From Flavobacterium sp. (lineage in GTDB: Bacteria; Bacteroidota; Bacteroidia; Flavobacteriales; Flavobacteriaceae), in assembly GCA_016714905.1 (NCBI GenBank), contig JADKBW010000004.1, forward strand, positions 186,001 to 250,000: 64,000 nt of DNA, given 5' to 3'. The notes below the pieces were generated by a model, which saw only the letters and a program-made list of their open reading frames with translations, searched no databases and was not told the DNA's origin. Below are positions 1 through 8,897 of the stretch, piece after piece. Each line of letters starts with the position of its first letter. Within the stretch, counting starts at the first letter, position 1. A program made the translations under genes and the position numbers.

Positions 1-156
1 CAATAGTTGCAATCTACCTTTGGCAATTACTTTTTCGTTCGCGTAGTACTTCGTAAAAATCGATTTTAGAATAGCAGCGTTGTCACTTTCTTGAGCAAGG
101 ACTGCATTTGAAAGCAGCAAAAAAACAAAAAGAAATTTCTTGAAACTAAGATTCAT
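1..156 (-). CDS. Secreted protein of unknown function (N-terminal fragment)
   Basis: Only the first 52 codons are present; the gene runs off the left edge of the window. The ATG at 154-156 opens a clear signal peptide: MNLSFKK, a hydrophobic core FLFVFLLLSNAVL, then an AQ cleavage site near residues 21-22. The short mature part (ESDNAAILKS..FTKYYANEKVIAKG) matches no family I can name. It is divergent from lpxK, with 59 bases between the two starts, so the promoters must lie back to back. Export is well supported; function is unknown. Confidence 0.7.
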   Translation of the reverse strand, partial: MNLSFKKFLFVFLLLSNAVLAQESDNAAILKSIFTKYYANEKVIAKGRLQLL

Positions 157-215
157 CGCAGGGTGCTTTTGATAATTATTTTCTTTCAAAGATAAAAAAA
201 CGCTACTTTCGTACT

Positions 216-1235
216 ATGATTTTTTTGAGAAAAATACTTTTCCCATTAGCCATTTTATACGGTTGGATTACGCAGTTTCGTAATTTTCTATACGACAAAG
301 GAATACTAAAATCGTATGCGTTCGACATTCCAGTAATTGCAGTAGGCAATTTAAGTGTTGGCGGAACAGGAAAAACACCACAAATAGAATATCTTGTTCG
401 CTTGCTGTCGACCGACAATATGGTCGCGACCCTTAGTCGAGGTTACAAGCGAAAATCAAAAGGATTTATATTAGCGAATGAAATTTCAACAGCAGCTTCT
501 TTAGGCGATGAGCCTTACCAGATGCATCTTAAGTTTCCAAATATTCAAGTTGCCGTTGATGCCGATCGGAAAAACGGTATCGAGCAGTTACTTTCAAAAG
601 AAAATAAGCCAGAAATTATCGTTTTGGATGATGCTTTTCAACACCGAAGAGTACGGGCTGGCTTCTATATTTTACTTACCACTTTTGAAGAGTTGTATGT
701 TGATGATTGCCTACTTCCAACAGGGAATTTAAGGGAAAGTAAGTCTGGTGCCCATCGAGCAGATGTGATTATTGTGACCAAATGTCCCCCAACCATTTCG
801 GAATCGGAGATGCAAGTCGTAAAAGATAAGTTGAACATTGATAAACCTATATTTTTTAGTACGATTTCCTACGATGATTCTGTTTATTCTTTGGAATCTT
901 CTTTGAAGGTTCATGAATTACAATCTATTCCAAAATTACTAATCGCTGGAATTGCAAAACCAAAACCATTTTTTGCATATTTGCAAAACGAAGGCGACGA
1001 AATTATGGAGTTTCCAGATCATCATCATTTTAGTGAAAGCGACATTGATACGATAAGAAAAAGTGCTGGAAATAAACGCGTTATTACGACCGAAAAAGAT
1101 TTTGTTCGATTAAAGGAACACTTGCCTTCAAGTCAATTATTTTATTTACCAATCAAAACGAAGCTGGTCGCTGATGGCGATCAATTAGACCAAATCATCT
1201 TAAATTATGTGGGAACAAGTACAAGAAACAGTTAG
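216..1235 (+). CDS. lpxK: Tetraacyldisaccharide 4'-kinase LpxK
   Basis: LpxK phosphorylates the 4' position of the lipid A disaccharide precursor at the inner face of the inner membrane. The 339-residue length is normal for the family. Seen in the sequence: an N-terminal membrane helix (about residues 5-20), a Walker A loop GNLSVGGTGKTP at 44-55, the signature DDAFQHRR at 138-145, SRGYKRKSKG just after the P-loop, and ITTEKDFVRLKE near the C-terminus. The first ATG of the frame gives the expected MIFLRKILFP start. Its end overlaps the start of the phosphorylase gene by 29 bases, so the two are probably translationally coupled. Recognition is secure. Confidence 0.96.
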   Translation: MIFLRKILFPLAILYGWITQFRNFLYDKGILKSYAFDIPVIAVGNLSVGGTGKTPQIEYLVRLLSTDNMVATLSRGYKRKSKGFILANEISTAASLGDEPYQMHLKFPNIQVAVDADRKNGIEQLLSKENKPEIIVLDDAFQHRRVRAGFYILLTTFEELYVDDCLLPTGNLRESKSGAHRADVIIVTKCPPTISESEMQVVKDKLNIDKPIFFSTISYDDSVYSLESSLKVHELQSIPKLLIAGIAKPKPFFAYLQNEGDEIMEFPDHHHFSESDIDTIRKSAGNKRVITTEKDFVRLKEHLPSSQLFYLPIKTKLVADGDQLDQIILNYVGTSTRNS

Positions 1236-2020
1236 TTATATTCAATCAGCAACCCATTTCACCCCAGAATACGGTGTGATTTTAGGCTCAGGTTTGGGCA
1301 GTTTTACGGATGATATTCAGGTTGAATTTACACTTCCATACACTGCTATTCCGAATTTTCCTGTTTCGACTGTGGAAGGCCATAAAGGCGCTTTGGTTTT
1401 TGGAACAATCGGAACCAAAAAAGTCGTCGCCATGCAAGGCAGATTTCACTTTTATGAAGGATACGATATGAAGCAAGTGACTTTTCCTGTGCGCGTTATG
1501 AAGTATCTTGGCGTTCAAAAACTGATTGTCTCTAATGCTTCGGGCGGGGTTAATGATGCGTATCAAGTCGGCTCTATAGTGTTGATTAAGGATCACATTA
1601 ATATGATGCCAGAACATCCCTTTACACGGTAAGAATGAAGTTCGATTTGGTCCTCGTTTTTTGAATATGAGCGAGCCTTACAGTCGACCGATGATAATCA
1701 AAGCCAAAGAATTGGCTAAGGAGCTGGGCATTACAGTTCATGATGGCGTTTACCTTGGTTTGCAAGGTCCCACTTTTGAGACCATTTCAGAATACCGCAT
1801 GGTTAAAATATTAGGTGCAGATATGGTTGGAATGTCGACGGTTCCTGAAGTGATTGTGGCGCGTCACATGGATATGGAAACCTTCGGGATTTCTGTCATT
1901 ACGGATATGGGAAATGAGGACAATATTGAAACAGTAAGTCATGCCGAAGTCTTAGAAGCCGCAAGAAAAGCGGAACCGCATGTTCGCGCTTTAATCAAAG
2001 AATTGATTCAACGTTACTAA
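1207..2020 (+). CDS. Purine-nucleoside phosphorylase (trimeric type), frame broken near 1620
   Basis: The enzyme splits purine nucleosides with phosphate in cytosolic purine salvage. The first part (1207 to about 1620) has the GSGLGSF phosphate loop and the VEGHKGALVFG, MQGRFHFYEGY and VSNASGGVN motifs. The second part (to 2020) has NMSEPYSRPMI, the GVYLGLQGPTFET segment, GADMVGMSTVPEV and ITDMGNE. The frame breaks after NMMPEHP: removing one T from the TTT at about 1620-1622 gives EHPLHGKNEVRFGPRFLNMSE, which joins both parts into 270 residues, the usual family length. I therefore think this is one gene with a single-base insertion, probably a sequence error. It starts inside the lpxK end and overlaps the convergent kinase gene by 4 bases. 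Confidence 0.9.
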
Positions 2021-4209
2021 GCTTCTTCTGCTAAATTATTGGCAATGATTCGATAGAAGTCGGCGGGATCGAAAGGTTTGGTAATCACGTCATTCATGCC
2101 GTAGGACAACAACATTTCGCGATTTTCATTCAAAGAAATGGCAGTCAGCGCGATGATTTTAATTTTTTTATCGAACGTTCGTATGGTTTGAGTAGCAATT
2201 GTTCCGTTGATTCCTGGTAAATGAACATCCATCAAAACTAGATCATAGTGATTGTTTTTGACCGCTTCGATAGCGTCTTCGCCATTATCAATAACATCAG
2301 CGCAAATCATCCCTTTATTTTCGACCATTCTTTTGGTAATCATTTGATTGATTTTGTTGTCCTCAATCAAAAGGACCACCTTGCCATTTAGAATCGCGTC
2401 GTTTTGTTCGCTGATTTTTTCTTCGACTATGTGTTCATCTGCCCCAATCTTAAAGCTCAAATCGAAAGAGAAAGAAGATCCTTTTCCAACTTTACTTTCG
2501 AGTATTATTTTGCCACCCAGAATATCCACTAGCTTTTTAACAATGGTCAAACCCAATCCAGTACCGCCGTATTTTCTATTAATTTCGATAGAGCCTTGAG
2601 AAAAACTTTCAAAAACAGTTTCTATTTTTTCCTCTGGAATTCCGATACCGGTATCTACAATTTTAAAATGAATCGACGTAAATTCTTCATTGATTTCATT
2701 GACAGAAAGAATCACTTTTACCTCGCCATTCTTAGTAAATTTCAGCGCATTATTAATCAAATTGAGGAATATCTGAGAAAGTTTCGTCGGATCGCCAATT
2801 AAGAAATCTGGAATGGTCGGATCTATTTCAATAGTAAAAGTATTGTTATTGATCGAGGCCAATTCTTTAAGTGAATTTTGAATATTCGCAAGCAATAGTT
2901 TCAAATTGAAATTCAAATTTTCGGTTTCTATTGCATTCGATTCAATTCTATTGATTTCAAGAATTTCATTAATAAAAGTCAGCAAATAATTACCCGAAAA
3001 CTTGAGTGAAGTCAAGTAGTTCATCTGACTTGGCTTGGGATTTTCTTCTAATAACAAATGCGTAATTCCGTTAATGGCATTCAGAGGCGTTCGCAGTTCA
3101 TGGCTAACCGTAGATAAGAATTCAGCGCGCGCTTTTGAGGCTTTTTCGGCTTTTTCTTTAGCGATTTGCAACTCGTTGTTTTTTTCTTTCAACAACATAT
3201 TCGATTGGTTTCGGATAATATTGTTTTTATAAAGTGATAAACTCAGCAGTGACAGAATTGTAATCAGTGCAATCGCCAGTATGCTGATGAGTTTGGCTAC
3301 TTTATTGGCTTTTTGTTGTTCTTTGTTTTCTTTGTCAAGCTGCTCAATAGTTTTTAATCTTTCGCTGTCTTTAAATGCAGCGTAGTCTTCCGTTCCTAAC
3401 TTTTTAATATTCAGTAATGCGATACTATCCTTCAGGATCAGATAACCTTTCAAGTATTGATGTGCTTTATTAATATTTGAAAGTTTTTCATAAGTTTTGC
3501 TCAGTGCCAAGAGGATCTCTGACTTTTGTTCGAAATTTTTGTCTTTTGCATTGAGCGCCAAAGCACGAGTGAGGTAATTTAACGCTAAATTACTGCGATC
3601 ATTGGCGAGTTCAATACTCCCGATTTGATACAGTGCTTCTGCTTTTGTTTTAGTGAAGTCATTGCCTTCTGGTTTTGCTATAATTTGATTAAAAATAGGA
3701 ATTGCCTGCAGGTACTGTCCTTTCGCTTTGTATACGATTCCTTTTTGCAAATTAAGCAACTCAATGGCATCTGGAATTTTAATCGTTTGGAAAATCGTTT
3801 TGGCTTTATCGAAATTATTATCAGCGACCAAATAGTTTTCTTTTTCCATAAAACAAAGTCCTAATTGATAGTAGCAATAGGCTTGTTGACTTGAAGGTTT
3901 TAAGGTGTTGTATAGGGAAACGCTTTTGTAGTACGATTCGATTGCATCATCAAATTTCTTGAGTTCAAAATAAATTCCACCAATCAGCGCGTTGGCATTG
4001 GCTTCTGACTTTACATCTTTTACTTCATGCGCGTAGTCGATGGCTTTTTGCGCAAAGTTGAGGGAGAACTTATAATTATTGGTCTTAATATTAAAGTTAG
4101 AAAGCTCGATATAATAAGCGATGCTATCCACTTTGGCAGCCTTTTTTTCTTTCTTCTGAGCAAAAGCAAAAGAACTTAGAAATAATAAAATGAATACTAG
4201 ATGCTTCAT
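2017..4209 (-). CDS. Hybrid sensor histidine kinase with TPR sensor region and receiver domain
   Basis: A 730-residue membrane-bound hybrid kinase. In order: signal peptide (1-18, ending FAQ); a run of tetratricopeptide-like helices from about 30 to 260 (for example AYCYYQLGLCFMEKENYLVA); a short coiled stretch; one membrane helix at about 305-327; a HisKA domain with phospho-acceptor His370 in FLSTVSHELRTPLN; an ATPase domain with the N box (FLNLINNALKF), G1 (DTGIGIPEE) and G2 (GGTGLGLTIVKKL); and a C-terminal receiver with phospho-acceptor Asp661 (LVLMDVHLPG) and Lys711. No output DNA-binding domain is present, so signal must pass to another protein. No partner regulator is adjacent. The input signal is unknown. 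Confidence 0.93.
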   Translation of the reverse strand: MKHLVFILLFLSSFAFAQKKEKKAAKVDSIAYYIELSNFNIKTNNYKFSLNFAQKAIDYAHEVKDVKSEANANALIGGIYFELKKFDDAIESYYKSVSLYNTLKPSSQQAYCYYQLGLCFMEKENYLVADNNFDKAKTIFQTIKIPDAIELLNLQKGIVYKAKGQYLQAIPIFNQIIAKPEGNDFTKTKAEALYQIGSIELANDRSNLALNYLTRALALNAKDKNFEQKSEILLALSKTYEKLSNINKAHQYLKGYLILKDSIALLNIKKLGTEDYAAFKDSERLKTIEQLDKENKEQQKANKVAKLISILAIALITILSLLSLSLYKNNIIRNQSNMLLKEKNNELQIAKEKAEKASKARAEFLSTVSHELRTPLNAINGITHLLLEENPKPSQMNYLTSLKFSGNYLLTFINEILEINRIESNAIETENLNFNLKLLLANIQNSLKELASINNNTFTIEIDPTIPDFLIGDPTKLSQIFLNLINNALKFTKNGEVKVILSVNEINEEFTSIHFKIVDTGIGIPEEKIETVFESFSQGSIEINRKYGGTGLGLTIVKKLVDILGGKIILESKVGKGSSFSFDLSFKIGADEHIVEEKISEQNDAILNGKVVLLIEDNKINQMITKRMVENKGMICADVIDNGEDAIEAVKNNHYDLVLMDVHLPGINGTIATQTIRTFDKKIKIIALTAISLNENREMLLSYGMNDVITKPFDPADFYRIIANNLAEEA

Positions 4210-4251
4210 AATTAGTTCTCGAATTTTTTCAAGGGCCTAAATATAGCAATT

Positions 4252-5253
4252 TTATTTTGCAGTCGTGTAAAGAATCAAGTCAATTATTCTGGAAGAGTAT
4301 CCAATTTCGTTGTCATACCAACCCACTACTTTGACCATTTTATCAATGACGGAGGTTAATTGTGCATCAAACAAACAGGAATTTCTATTTCCGATGATGT
4401 CTACCGAAACAATTGGATCTTCGGTATAAGCCAAAATGCCTTTCAGCTCATTTTCAGCTGCTTTTTTGAAGGCGCTATTAATTTCTTCAATACTGACTTG
4501 TCTTTTTACGTAGCAAGTAATATCCGTCAAAGAGCCGTCTGGTACAGGAACGCGGATGCCGCTTCCCCCAATTTTTCCTTCAAATTCAGGGAAAATTTTG
4601 GTTAACGCTTTGGCAGCTCCGGTTGTTGTAGGAACAATCGATTGACTGGCGCCACGCGCGCGACGTAAGTCTTTATGGGGTTGGTCGTGTAAACTTTGGT
4701 CGGTGGTGTAGGAGTGAACGGTTGTGATATAAGCTTGCTCGATGCCACACAATTCGCTGATGATTTTAATCATTGGAGCCGCATTGTTGGTGGTGCAACT
4801 TGCATTGGATATTATTTTTTCAGTACCATCTAGAATAGATTCATTGACGCCTAAAACCACAGTTTTGATGTTATCGACTTCAGAAGGCGCCGATAAAATT
4901 ACCTTTTTTGCGCCTGCAATAATATGCGCATTGATTTCTTCAAAAGTTTTGTATTTGCCTGTCGATTCTATTACGACGTCAATGGCTAGTGGATTCCAAT
5001 TGAGATTGGAAATTTGCTTTTCGTGAAAAAACAAATACGGTTTTCCATTGACGATAATTGACTTTTCGTCAAACGAACAATCATAAGGTAAAACACCGTG
5101 AATGCTGTCGTATTTGATGAGATGCGCCATCGTTTTATTGTCTGCAATGTCATTAATTGCGACCACTTCTATCGCTGGGTGATCGAGGAGCAAGCGAAAG
5201 AGACTTCTGCCGATTCTTCCGAAACCGTTTATAGCAATTTTAGTTTTATTCAT
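4252..5253 (-). CDS. gap: Type I glyceraldehyde-3-phosphate dehydrogenase
   Basis: Oxidises and phosphorylates glyceraldehyde-3-phosphate with NAD in glycolysis or gluconeogenesis. Starting at the ATG complementary to 5251-5253 gives 333 residues beginning MNKTKIAINGFGRIGR. The longer frame starting at 5295 only adds 14 non-conserved residues. Visible: the Rossmann glycine motif at 10-16, Asp35 (INDIAD, expected for NAD rather than NADP), catalytic Cys153 in SNASCTTNNAAP, and His180 in TTVHSYTTDQ. Between this start and lipA lies a 21-bp imperfect inverted repeat. The gene is intact. Many Bacteroidota have two gap genes; I cannot tell which one this is. Confidence 0.95.
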   Translation of the reverse strand: MNKTKIAINGFGRIGRSLFRLLLDHPAIEVVAINDIADNKTMAHLIKYDSIHGVLPYDCSFDEKSIIVNGKPYLFFHEKQISNLNWNPLAIDVVIESTGKYKTFEEINAHIIAGAKKVILSAPSEVDNIKTVVLGVNESILDGTEKIISNASCTTNNAAPMIKIISELCGIEQAYITTVHSYTTDQSLHDQPHKDLRRARGASQSIVPTTTGAAKALTKIFPEFEGKIGGSGIRVPVPDGSLTDITCYVKRQVSIEEINSAFKKAAENELKGILAYTEDPIVSVDIIGNRNSCLFDAQLTSVIDKMVKVVGWYDNEIGYSSRIIDLILYTTAK

Positions 5254-5294
5254 AATTATGTTTAAAGAAAAGACTTGAAGACCACTTTGTTGCA

Positions 5295-5378
5295 AGATCG
5301 CTACGCTGCAAGAAAAAGAGTTTAACCATGATGGTGCCGTTTAGCTCAAGGGTCTTGTTTCTTGCAGCGCAGCGGTCT
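5295..5378. repeat. Large stem-loop between gap and lipA
   Basis: Positions 5295-5315 pair with 5358-5378 over 21 base pairs with one mismatch and one G-T pair, enclosing a 42-base loop. It sits downstream of lipA and upstream of gap, both leftward. It could end lipA transcription, since on the minus strand it follows the lipA stop. There is no long T run, and its length fits a repeat-derived hairpin better than an ordinary terminator. Confidence 0.6.
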
Positions 5379-5383
5379 TTTAA

Positions 5384-6258
5384 CTATAAAATGTGTTTCG
5401 CCGCTTTATAAGAAGAACGCACTAAAGCGCCGCTTTCGACGTGACGGAAGCCCATTTCTAAACCAATTTTTTGGTATTTTTCAAATTGCTCTGGACGGAT
5501 AAATTCCTTAACGGGTAAGTGTTTTTTACTAGGTTGCAGGTATTGCCCGATGGTGACCACATCCACATTGGCAGCGCGAAGATCGCGCATGGTTTGAATC
5601 ACTTCTTCCTCCGTTTCGCCCAAGCCCAGCATGATTCCGGATTTGGTTCTGTTAATTCCTTTTTCTTTCAAATAGCGCAACACTTCCAAACTGCGATCGT
5701 ATTTGGCTTGAATGCGCACTTCGCGAGTCAATCGTCGCACGGTTTCTACATTATGCGAAACCACTTCTGGATTGGCTTCCACGATTCGATCCAAATGTCT
5801 TTCGTTGCCTTGAAAATCTGGAATTAAAGTTTCTAAAGTCGTCTCTGGATTCATCCGTCGAATGGCTTTTACAGTTTCGATCCAAATAATCGATCCACCG
5901 TCTTTCAAGTCATCGCGATCGACACTCGTAATGACCGCGTGCTTGATGTTCATGATCTTAATCGAACGCGCCACTTTTCTGGTTCATCCCAATCTACCGT
6001 CTCTGGTCGACCCGTTTTCACGCCACAAAATCCACAGGAACGCGTGCAAATGTTCCCTAAAATCATAAAGGTTGCGGTTCCTTCGCCCCAGCATTCCCCC
6101 ATATTTGGGCAACTGCCTGAGGTGCAAATGGTATTCAGTTGATATTTGTCAACCAAGCCTCTAAGTTCGGTATATTTTTCTCCAATCGGCAATTTTACTT
6201 TTAGCCATTTGGGTTTACCCACGGGTAAATTATTATCTAAAACACTTTCCATAGCCAC
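5384..6258 (-). CDS. lipA: Lipoyl synthase LipA, frame broken near 5972
   Basis: A radical-SAM enzyme that inserts two sulfurs into octanoyl groups on E2 and GcvH proteins. Start at 6258 (MAMESVLDNN). The auxiliary cluster cysteines are at 45, 50 and 56 (CTSGSCPNMGEC) and the radical-SAM cysteines at 71, 75 and 78 (CTRSCGFC). The rest carries TSVDRDDLKDGG, HNVETVRRL and MLGLGETEEEV. The reading frame breaks after DWDEPEK: adding one A to the GAAAAG run at about 5972 gives DEPEKVARSIKIMNIKHAV and a normal 291-residue protein. All catalytic cysteines survive, so I take the break to be a one-base error in the sequence. A lipoylated E2 gene is at the right edge of the window. Confidence 0.92.
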
Positions 6259-6322
6259 ATTTTTTGAAGCACAAAGATAGGAAATAGGAATTAGGATTTT
6301 CGATTTTTGAAGTAGTGATTTT

Positions 6323-6438
6323 TAGGAGCTATTTCCTGCTGTTCGCTATATCTTTTTTGTTTTTTTGTCACCCTGAGCGCAGTCGAAGGGCTTTCTTAAA
6401 AAACAAAAAAGGATGCCGCTGCCATCAGGGCTAGGGCA
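6323..6438 (+). repeat. Dispersed stem-loop element, copy A
   Basis: Begins TAGGAGCTATTTCCTGCTGT and ends GGGCTAGGGCA, the two conserved ends of a family with nine copies in this window. The centre is a long hairpin: a TTTTTTGTTTTTTTG arm pairs with the AAAAAACAAAAAA arm at about 6401-6413, around a GTCACCCTGAGCGCAGTCGA loop. It lies in the gap of about 280 bases between lipA and the MFS gene; no gene is visible there. Confidence 0.8.
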
Positions 6439-6542
6439 ATCGCTAAAGCAAGATTATTTGAGTAGCATTGACTGCGGTCACTAAGTTTGCGACTCTGCGA
6501 CAAAAAAACAACTATTGCAAAAGCAGTAATAACCAAGCGTAA

Positions 6543-7650
6543 TTATTCTACAAAATCCATTTCCGTATTGTGAGTTTCTTTGATGGTATAAATCGCATAA
6601 AAGCCAATACCAAATACAACAAACCCTACTATTGCGGCAGAAAGAACATCGCCCAAAATCCGGTTCCTAATCCAATCCAAGCGCAGTAGAAATAATACAT
6701 GTTCTCCGATTTTGGTCCACTAAAAAGTAAAAGCACGACGCCGAGAAGCGTAAATCCCATCATCAAAAACATGGTCTTTTTTCTAGAAGCCAATCGATGT
6801 GAAATAAACCCACTCGAGAAATCGCCTATCGACGCAAAAAGATACGACCACAGAATGGCTTTTCCGGGAACCAAGGTTTTGATACCCATTTCAGGGGCAA
6901 ACTGGTTCGCCATTAAAACCAAAATACCAATGCAAAACCAGATGGGTAAACCAATCGCAATACATTTGAGTATTTTAGCAAGCGCGTTTTATTACTGAAA
7001 AACGAAAAGAAATTTCCTTTTTTTATAGCAGCATTTTGTTTTACCGCATGAAAAATTCCACTTTCTGCCACGCTAATTCGCAAGACAAGGAGTGCCAACC
7101 CTAAACCACCACCTATAAAATAGGCCGTAGTCCAATTGCCCGCCAATTCAACGGTAAGTTGCGCCACTACTGCACCCAAAATTCCAAATCCAGCGACCAA
7201 TGAGGTTCCAATCGCACGCAGTTCTTTTGGCAAAGTTTCTGAAACTAATGTAATTCCAGCGCCTAATTCGCCTGCCAAACCCACGCCGGCGATAAATCGC
7301 AATACGGCATACGTTAATACGGGATCCGCAAAATGCATTTGAGGTAAAAAGCCGCATGCGATATTCGCTAAAGAATAGACGAGAATAGAGCCGAAGAGCA
7401 CTGACAATCTGCCTTTTTTGTCGCCCAGAATTCCCCAGAGAATGCCACCGATAATCAAGCCCGTCATCTGAAAACTGAGGATATAAGTTCCAGCCACATC
7501 CACATCAAGTCCCATTGATTTTAAGCTAGGAACCCGAACAATGCCGAAAAGCAGTAAGTCGTAAATATCAACAAAATAGCCTAAGGCGGCAACGATTACG
7601 GGGAATCCTAATAAGTGTTTTATTTTTTCTTGTGTAGTAAAATGTCTCAT
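6543..7650 (-). pseudogene. MFS transporter, frameshifted and internally deleted
   Basis: Major-facilitator transporter of the sugar/metabolite type. The first part (from 7650) has about six to seven hydrophobic helices, with the family loop GDKKGRLSVLFGS between helices 2 and 3 and a glycine-rich RFIAGVGLAGELGAG helix. One base is missing near 6984 (TTTGCT expected, TTGCT present); after that the frame continues as IGLPIWFCIGILVLMANQFAPEMG down to IGLGTGFWAMF. There the sequence jumps within about 6640-6655 to SAAIVGFVVFGIGFYAIYTIKETHNTEMDFVE, ending at 6543. The C-terminal helices 9-11 expected between them are missing, roughly 120-170 bases by comparison with the family. Two independent lesions make true decay or a collapsed assembly likely. 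Substrate unknown. Confidence 0.8.
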
Positions 7651-7751
7651 AAAAGTGCTAACGATAATTTCAAATATATTAAAATCCTATTTAAATGGAA
7701 TGTTTGTTAAATAATATTCAATTATTGCCACTACTTTTATGATGGTCTTAT

Positions 7752-7759
7752 TATATTTG
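7752..7759 (+). promoter_or_regulatory. Flavobacterial -7 box for the M48 protease gene
   Basis: TATATTTG matches the TAnnTTTG consensus, 28 bases before the ATG at 7788. The nearest upstream TTG (7725-7727) is 24 bases away, a little too far, so the -33 element is uncertain. Confidence 0.4.
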
Positions 7760-7787
7760 TCACCGAATATTTAAACAATAAGCACCA

Positions 7788-8651
7788 ATGAAAAAATCAA
7801 TTATTGCATTAAGCTGTGCACTAACATTCGCTGGATTTAATGTTACAAATGCCCAAATTAATTTAGGAGAACGCGCTTTAGGAGCCGTTTCAAAAGGATT
7901 AACTAGTGTTATGTTTTCAGATGCCGACGCAGCTGCTTTGTCAAAGCAAGCGGTTGACAAAATGGATGCTGAAAATGCGATAGCAGGCGCCAACGATCCT
8001 TACAGCATGAGGCTTAATAAAGTCTTTGGAAAACATGCTAGTGAAGATGGATTGTCATTAAATTATAAAGTTTATTTGGTAAAGGATGTCAATGCCTTTG
8101 CTACTGCTGATGGGAGCGTACGTGTTTTCTCTGGTTTGATGGATATCATGGATGACAACGAATTGCTTGCCGTTATTGGTCATGAGATTGGCCATGTTGC
8201 AAATCATGATTCGAGAGACGCGATGAAAGCTGCGTATCAGAAAGAAGCCTTGATTGATGCTGCGGCATCGCAATCTGATAAAGTAGCGGCGGTGACTGAT
8301 AGTCAATTGGGGAAGATAGCCAATGCACTTATAGATAGCAAACACAGCAGAAAACAAGAAACGGATGCGGATACTTTCTCTTATGATTTCATGAAGCGAA
8401 ATGGTTATAATGTCAATGCGGTTGAATCGGCTTTTAACATTTTAGCCAAAATGAGTGAAGGGCAAGATTCGTCTTTTATTACCAAAATGATGAGCTCGCA
8501 TCCAGACCCAAGAGATAGAGCTATTAAAGCCAAAGAACGAGCAGAGCAAGATGGTTTGTATAAAGCTTACGTAAAGGAAGTGCCAAAGCCAAAAACAACA
8601 ACAAAGAAAACCCCAACGAAGAAGAAAACCCCTAAAAAGAAAAAAAAGTAA
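7788..8651 (+). CDS. M48-family metalloprotease (periplasmic)
   Basis: A zinc endopeptidase of the HtpX/BepA-like M48 group, probably acting in the periplasm on envelope proteins. It is 287 residues long. Residues 1-23 form a signal peptide ending NAQ. The zinc motif HEIGH is at 132-136 and the third ligand is probably Glu191 in KQETDADTFSYD. SSHPDPRDRAI near 250 is the usual M48 substrate-cleft motif. The last 30 residues are almost only Lys, Thr and Pro. There are no membrane helices after the signal. It is followed after 4 bases by a PhnA-domain gene, so the two are probably co-transcribed. The family is clear; the substrate is not. Confidence 0.9.
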   Translation: MKKSIIALSCALTFAGFNVTNAQINLGERALGAVSKGLTSVMFSDADAAALSKQAVDKMDAENAIAGANDPYSMRLNKVFGKHASEDGLSLNYKVYLVKDVNAFATADGSVRVFSGLMDIMDDNELLAVIGHEIGHVANHDSRDAMKAAYQKEALIDAAASQSDKVAAVTDSQLGKIANALIDSKHSRKQETDADTFSYDFMKRNGYNVNAVESAFNILAKMSEGQDSSFITKMMSSHPDPRDRAIKAKERAEQDGLYKAYVKEVPKPKTTTKKTPTKKKTPKKKKK

Positions 8652-8655
8652 AGAC

Positions 8656-8865
8656 ATGGAAGTAAAAGATAGCAATGGAAATCTTCTGAACGATGGAGAT
8701 TCCGTAACAGTAATCAAAGACTTAAAAGTTCGCGGTTCATCCGATGTGATTAAAAGAGGAACCATGGTTAAAAATATTCGCCTTACAGACGATCCTGCAG
8801 AAATCGATTGTCGTGTCAATAAAACTGCAATGGTTTTAAGAACGGAATTCGTGAAGAAAGCATAG
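8656..8865 (+). CDS. Stand-alone PhnA-domain protein
   Basis: 69 residues that match only the C-terminal domain of YjdM/PhnA proteins: VKDSNGNLLNDGDSVTVIKDLKV, then KRGTMVKNIRL and IDCRVN..LRTEFVKKA. The N-terminal zinc ribbon of the full-length protein is absent, and no frame for it exists upstream because the protease stop lies 4 bases before the ATG. I therefore read it as a genuine single-domain form. The old link with phosphonate use is weak and the function is unknown. A strong hairpin with a T run follows at once, so it ends the protease operon. Confidence 0.85.
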   Translation: MEVKDSNGNLLNDGDSVTVIKDLKVRGSSDVIKRGTMVKNIRLTDDPAEIDCRVNKTAMVLRTEFVKKA

Positions 8866-8866
8866 A

Positions 8867-8895
8867 AAAAGCAGCATGAAAATGCTGCTTTTTTC
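8867..8895. terminator. Bidirectional intrinsic terminator
   Basis: AAAAGCAGCATGAAAATGCTGCTTTTTT: a 9-bp GC-containing stem with a GAAA loop, flanked by A and T runs. It serves the PhnA-domain gene on the plus strand and tonB, which ends at 8898, on the minus strand. Confidence 0.9.
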
Positions 8896-8897
8896 GT

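Noticed and set aside
6323..6438. Copy A as a simple rho-independent terminator of the MFS gene
   Set aside because: The element recurs in both orientations in divergent and other gaps, with conserved ends outside the stem.
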